The notes under the pieces were generated by a model. It saw only the letters and a program-made list of their open reading frames with translations, had not been told where the DNA came from and searched no databases. This document shows positions 60,889 through 64,000 of a stretch of 64,000 nt of DNA, one piece after another; the stretch's first letter is position 1; each line of letters begins with the position of its first letter. The position numbers and the translations under genes are program-made. The DNA comes from Armatimonas rosea (GTDB taxonomy: Bacteria; Armatimonadota; Armatimonadia; Armatimonadales; Armatimonadaceae): the NCBI RefSeq assembly GCF_014202505.1, contig NZ_JACHGW010000001.1, positions 1,364,001 through 1,428,000 of the forward strand. The letters are read 5' to 3'.

Positions 60889-62858
60889 TACCCGAGCTTG
60901 TCCAACGCGACCCCTTGCTAGCACCCTACACAGGGATCATCCAGGCACGCTTGGAGCGTTTCACCCAGGCCCAAGCGCGCCTGGGAGCGCTGACCGGGGC
61001 GATCAGCCGCGGGCACCACTACTTCGGGTTCACCAAAAACGCCGATACCTCGGTCACCTACCGTGAGTGGGCTCCCGCCGCAAAGAGCCTGGCGCTGATT
61101 GGGGACTTCAACGCCTGGGACCGCGGGGCAACCCCTCTCTCTCAAGACGAGCACGGGACCTGGAGTGTGACACTTCCTCCCGGAGCGATTGTGCAGGGAA
61201 GCCGGGTAAAGGTCCATGTCCATGGTGCCGACGACAGCCGCCTCGATCGCATTCCCGCCTACATCCGCCGCGCGGTCCAAGACCCCACGACCAAAGACTT
61301 CTGTGGCGAGGTCTGGTTTGCCCCGCTTTCCCTCCCTCTCCCCATGAGTAGAGGAGTCGCTGGCGAGGGGCTGCGTATCTACGAGGCACACGTGGGGATG
61401 GCGCAGGAAGAGCCCAAGGTCGGGACTTTTGCGGAGTTTACGGAGAAGATCCTCCCCCGGATCGCGGCGCTGGGCTACAACACGGTCCAGCTCATGGCCA
61501 TCCAGGAGCACCCGTACTACGGCTCCTTTGGCTACCATGTCAGCAGCTTCTTTGGGGTCTCCAGCCGCTTTGGGACGCCCAACGAGCTCCGGGAGCTGAT
61601 CGCGACGGCACACTCTCTGGGACTACGAGTGCTGATGGACTTGGTGCACAGCCACGCTGTGAAGAATCTCCTCGAGGGGCTGAGTCGCTTCGATGGCACC
61701 GAGTGGCAGTACTTCCACGATGGCCCACGCGGCTACCACACCGGCTGGGACTCCCGCTGCTTCGACTACGGCAAGCTTGAGGTGCTGCGGTTCCTCCTCT
61801 CCAATGTCCGCTACTGGCTGGAGGAGTACGGCTTTGATGGCTTCCGCTTCGACGGTGTGACCAGCATGCTCTACCTCGACCACGGAATCCGGGACTTCGA
61901 GGGCTACCCAGACTACTTCAGTGCCAATGTGGACAACGAAGCCCTGGGGTACTTGCAGCTGGCCAACACGCTGGTGCATGCCCTCAACCCTGCGGCGGTC
62001 ACGGTCGCGGAGGATGTCTCGGGGATGCCGGGGCTCTGTCGGCCGGTCTCTGAGGGAGGCGTGGGCTTTGACTACCGTCTGGCGATGGGCGTGCCGGACT
62101 TCTGGATCAAGCTCACCAAGGACCTCCCCGACGAGGCCTGGTCGGTGGGGGAGCTCTGGGGGACACTGACCAACCGCCGCTGGGACGAGAAGCATATCGG
62201 CTACGCCGAGAGCCACGACCAGTCGATTGTCGGAGACCAGACTCTGGCCTTTCGGCTGATGGGCGCGCAGATGTACACGGAGATGGCGATTGGGCGCGAG
62301 AGTGTCGTGATCGACCGTGGGATGGCGCTCCACAAGCTCCTGCGCCTGCTTACCTACACGCTGGCGGGCGAGGGCTGGCTAGGCTTTATCGGCAATGAGT
62401 TCGGGCACCCGGAGTGGGTGGACTTTCCCCGTGAGGGCAACGGCTGGAGCGGCGACTATGCCCGTCGCCAGTGGTCCCTGGTGGAGAGCCCGTTTCTGCG
62501 CTACCAGTTCCTCAACACCTTCGATGCAGCCTTGATGCACCTCCCACAGCCCACTGAGCCGCCGCGCCTTCTCGCGCTCCACGAAGAGAGCCAGCTTTTG
62601 GTCTACCAGAGTGCGGGGCTGGTTATCGCGGTCAACCTTCACCCCACCCAGAGCCTCTCCGACCTGCGGATTCCCATCCCCGAGCCCAGCGACTACACCC
62701 TTCTTCTCGATACCGACCGGGCTACGTTTGGGGGGCAAGGGCGGATCGCAGCCGAGGGAAACTATGTCTGGGAGCCGGTTGCGGTGGGGCATGCGGCGCA
62801 GAGCATCCAGGTCTACTTGCCGAGCCGCGCGGCTCTGGTCTTGGAGAAGAAAAAATAA
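60885..62858 (+). CDS. glgB: 1,4-alpha-glucan branching enzyme, eukaryote-type (GH13_8)
   Basis: Glycogen branching enzyme of 657 residues. The start DPLLAPYTGIIQARLERF and the CBM48 region YREWAPAAKSLALIGDFNAW are typical of the eukaryote-like class. GH13 motifs are LMDLVHSHAV, GFRFDGV with nucleophile Asp323, VAEDVSG with acid/base Glu376, and YAESHDQ. Residues about 147-162 (LSLPLPMSRGVAGEG) interrupt the usual link to LRIYEAHVGM and look like an inserted repeat-derived peptide. ATGA overlap with the PBP2 gene. Confidence 0.93.
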   Translation: MIPELVQRDPLLAPYTGIIQARLERFTQAQARLGALTGAISRGHHYFGFTKNADTSVTYREWAPAAKSLALIGDFNAWDRGATPLSQDEHGTWSVTLPPGAIVQGSRVKVHVHGADDSRLDRIPAYIRRAVQDPTTKDFCGEVWFAPLSLPLPMSRGVAGEGLRIYEAHVGMAQEEPKVGTFAEFTEKILPRIAALGYNTVQLMAIQEHPYYGSFGYHVSSFFGVSSRFGTPNELRELIATAHSLGLRVLMDLVHSHAVKNLLEGLSRFDGTEWQYFHDGPRGYHTGWDSRCFDYGKLEVLRFLLSNVRYWLEEYGFDGFRFDGVTSMLYLDHGIRDFEGYPDYFSANVDNEALGYLQLANTLVHALNPAAVTVAEDVSGMPGLCRPVSEGGVGFDYRLAMGVPDFWIKLTKDLPDEAWSVGELWGTLTNRRWDEKHIGYAESHDQSIVGDQTLAFRLMGAQMYTEMAIGRESVVIDRGMALHKLLRLLTYTLAGEGWLGFIGNEFGHPEWVDFPREGNGWSGDYARRQWSLVESPFLRYQFLNTFDAALMHLPQPTEPPRLLALHEESQLLVYQSAGLVIAVNLHPTQSLSDLRIPIPEPSDYTLLLDTDRATFGGQGRIAAEGNYVWEPVAVGHAAQSIQVYLPSRAALVLEKKK

Positions 62859-62915
62859 ATCTCCAGGATTGTCACATTCTTCACCAGGCTCTCGTCTAAC
62901 CAAATAAGGAAAGCA

Positions 62916-63635
62916 ATGAAGAGCGCCGCACAAGTAGACGAGAGCCTCGCCGCCCTCCCCCGACTCCTCCCTGAGGGTAAGGTCGCGGAGGAGCCGCTCC
63001 CGGCCGCCTTTCATGAGCGCTTTCCCGTGTTGCTGATCGGACGGCGGACACAGGGGACGATCTGGCCGGACCACTCCGAGAACAAGGCGGCGGTCGAGCT
63101 CTACCGGGAAGGCTACAAAGCCCTCCACGAGGACCAGGACGCCGTCGCTGCGATGCGGGCCTACGAGCAGGCACTGGAGCTAGATCCTCTCTACTTCCGC
63201 GCCTGGGTGGACCTGGCCATCGCCGCCCTGACCGACAATACCGCAGAGAGTATCGAGAAGGCCGAGGGAATCTTCGCCCAGCTCTGTGCGATCGAGCCCG
63301 ATGGTGCGTGGCTCACGCGCGAGGTGGCGAGCATGCTACGGCAGAACCTGGGCTACACCCGGATTGTCCGCTACCGCCGAACGGGAGACAAGATTTACTT
63401 GGAGCTTGCAGATGCGGAGTACAAGCTCGCCGATGCCCTGGCGGAGCACCAGAGGGTAGATATGCTCTGTTCCTGGGCGTATGTAAAGCTAGAGCGGGGA
63501 GACAAGGAGAGCGCACAGCGGCTCTGGGAGCGTGCTGTGAAATTTGCCCCAACGAGGGACACTTTAGTGGAATTTGTCAGAAAGTTCGCGCCGCTCGCGG
63601 TATTATGGGAGAGTCACTTGGGAGTACAACAATGA
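62916..63635 (+). CDS. TPR-like protein of unknown function
   Basis: Soluble helical protein of 239 residues. TPR-like repeats lie at about 65-105 (AVELYREGYKALHEDQDAVA, AYEQALELDPLYFRAWVDLA) and about 175-235 (ADALAEHQRVDMLCSWAYVK, ESAQRLWERAVKFAPTRDTL). The rest resembles degenerate repeats. No signal peptide. SD AAGGAAAG precedes the ATG. The stop overlaps the next small gene by 4 bp, so the two are translated together. Confidence 0.65.
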   Translation: MKSAAQVDESLAALPRLLPEGKVAEEPLPAAFHERFPVLLIGRRTQGTIWPDHSENKAAVELYREGYKALHEDQDAVAAMRAYEQALELDPLYFRAWVDLAIAALTDNTAESIEKAEGIFAQLCAIEPDGAWLTREVASMLRQNLGYTRIVRYRRTGDKIYLELADAEYKLADALAEHQRVDMLCSWAYVKLERGDKESAQRLWERAVKFAPTRDTLVEFVRKFAPLAVLWESHLGVQQ

Positions 63636-63745
63636 AGAAATTAACGCTTTTACTGACTGCGGCACTGTTGCTTGCAGGGATGGTTCTTCCGGCAACAGCA
63701 CAGGTACAAGGTCCCCCACCTGGTAAGGAGAAGGGCGGCGGTTAG
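63632..63745 (+). CDS. Very small secreted peptide
   Basis: Protein of 37 residues. A clear signal peptide (KKLTLLLTAALLLAGMVLPA, cleavage after ATA) leaves a mature peptide of only about 13 residues, QVQGPPPGKEKGG plus one Gly. The ATGA overlap with the TPR gene supports real translation. No family known; it could also be a remnant of a longer secreted protein. Confidence 0.5.
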   Translation: MKKLTLLLTAALLLAGMVLPATAQVQGPPPGKEKGGG

Positions 63746-63777
63746 CTGTTTTTGATTGCTTAGAGAGGAGAATCCAA

Positions 63778-64000
63778 ATGATGAATGCACAGGCGCTACA
63801 AGCACTCCAGGGGCTCAAGGCATGGCACGATCAGGCCACACCCAAGCCCGCTCCCACTACCACTGTCTCTGCCGCACCGAAGCGACAGACCAATAAAGAA
63901 CTTCTTGCGGTGATCCGCGATGCCCAGAGCTCCAAGCGTGAGCGCGACACGGCTGCGGAGCTGCTACGACGGCAGATCAAGTCGCTCTGCGCGGCCACAC
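63778..64000 (+). CDS. Hypothetical protein, 3' end outside window
   Basis: The first 74 codons of a gene with SD GAGAGGAG upstream of ATGATG. The protein starts MMNAQALQALQGLKAWHDQA, continues through a Pro/Thr/Ala stretch, then a charged helix with ELLAVIRDAQ and TAAELLRRQIKSL. No signal peptide. Too short to identify. Confidence 0.55.
   Translation, partial: MMNAQALQALQGLKAWHDQATPKPAPTTTVSAAPKRQTNKELLAVIRDAQSSKRERDTAAELLRRQIKSLCAAT

Overview
The window is a dense, high-GC bacterial chromosome segment with about 62 protein genes, one tRNA, short intergenic gaps and many 1-11 bp gene overlaps. No phage, transposase or CRISPR array is visible. The gene content points to a didermic bacterium: secretin, pilMNOPQ, an outer-membrane-like DUF3187 protein and lipoproteins. 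The prepilin at 37013 has the long [20 protein letters not shown] helix followed by CLSNLRQIG and MYAQDND. That pattern, the eukaryote-type branching enzyme and the many proteins of unknown family suggest Armatimonadota or a neighbouring lineage. The assignment is an inference from family resemblance only.

Layout. 1-5349: end of a drug-efflux pair (EmrA/EmrB-like), a Gfo/Idh/MocA oxidoreductase and a predicted VOC-fold protein. 5383-7375 (minus): ECF sigma factor, anti-sigma factor and secreted STN-domain protein. 7505-9837 (minus): ParB-like protein with a C-terminal zinc-ribbon region, a coiled-coil protein and a SUI1-type initiation factor. 9941-14214: DUF3187 protein, FAD oxidoreductase, Uma2 protein, an AT-richer orphan gene and a methyltransferase. 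14291-20147: GAF histidine kinase, sigma-54 activator without a DNA-binding domain, and a giant Wzc-like protein with a broken P-loop. 20262-28635: pilMNOP, a short STN protein, pilQ, then aroK-aroB, the same order as in many Proteobacteria. 28662-32985: small membrane protein, a PASTA pseudokinase, rpe, a membrane protein and ribD. 33080-36758 (minus): pdxS, pdxT, a beta-propeller protein and a LuxE-like ligase. 36856-40846: tRNA-Gln, prepilin, PlsC, a TPR protein and a lipoprotein. 40843-44948: a block of unrecognised genes including three similar membrane proteins and a small HTH regulator. 45058-51468: PhoP/PhoR-like pair, two tandem signal peptidases and an ABC-2 exporter with two ATPases. 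51465-63745: a MOP/ANKH-like transporter, RimO, a winged-helix protein, PBP1A, PBP2, GlgB, a TPR protein and a 37-residue secreted peptide. A last gene runs off the end.

The main biological themes are envelope assembly (type IV pilus, penicillin-binding proteins, signal peptidases) and signalling. Three signalling proteins lack residues normally required for activity: a Wzc-like ATPase without the P-loop lysine, a PASTA kinase with GFG in place of DFG, and an NtrC-type activator without a Fis domain.

At least seven genes have a TANNNT hexamer ending exactly 6-7 nt before the start codon and no Shine-Dalgarno sequence, the signature of leaderless mRNAs. Other genes use classic TTGACA/TATAAT promoters and strong SD sites. 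Palindromic elements occur both between and inside genes; the largest has two perfect 47-bp arms at the end of ribD.
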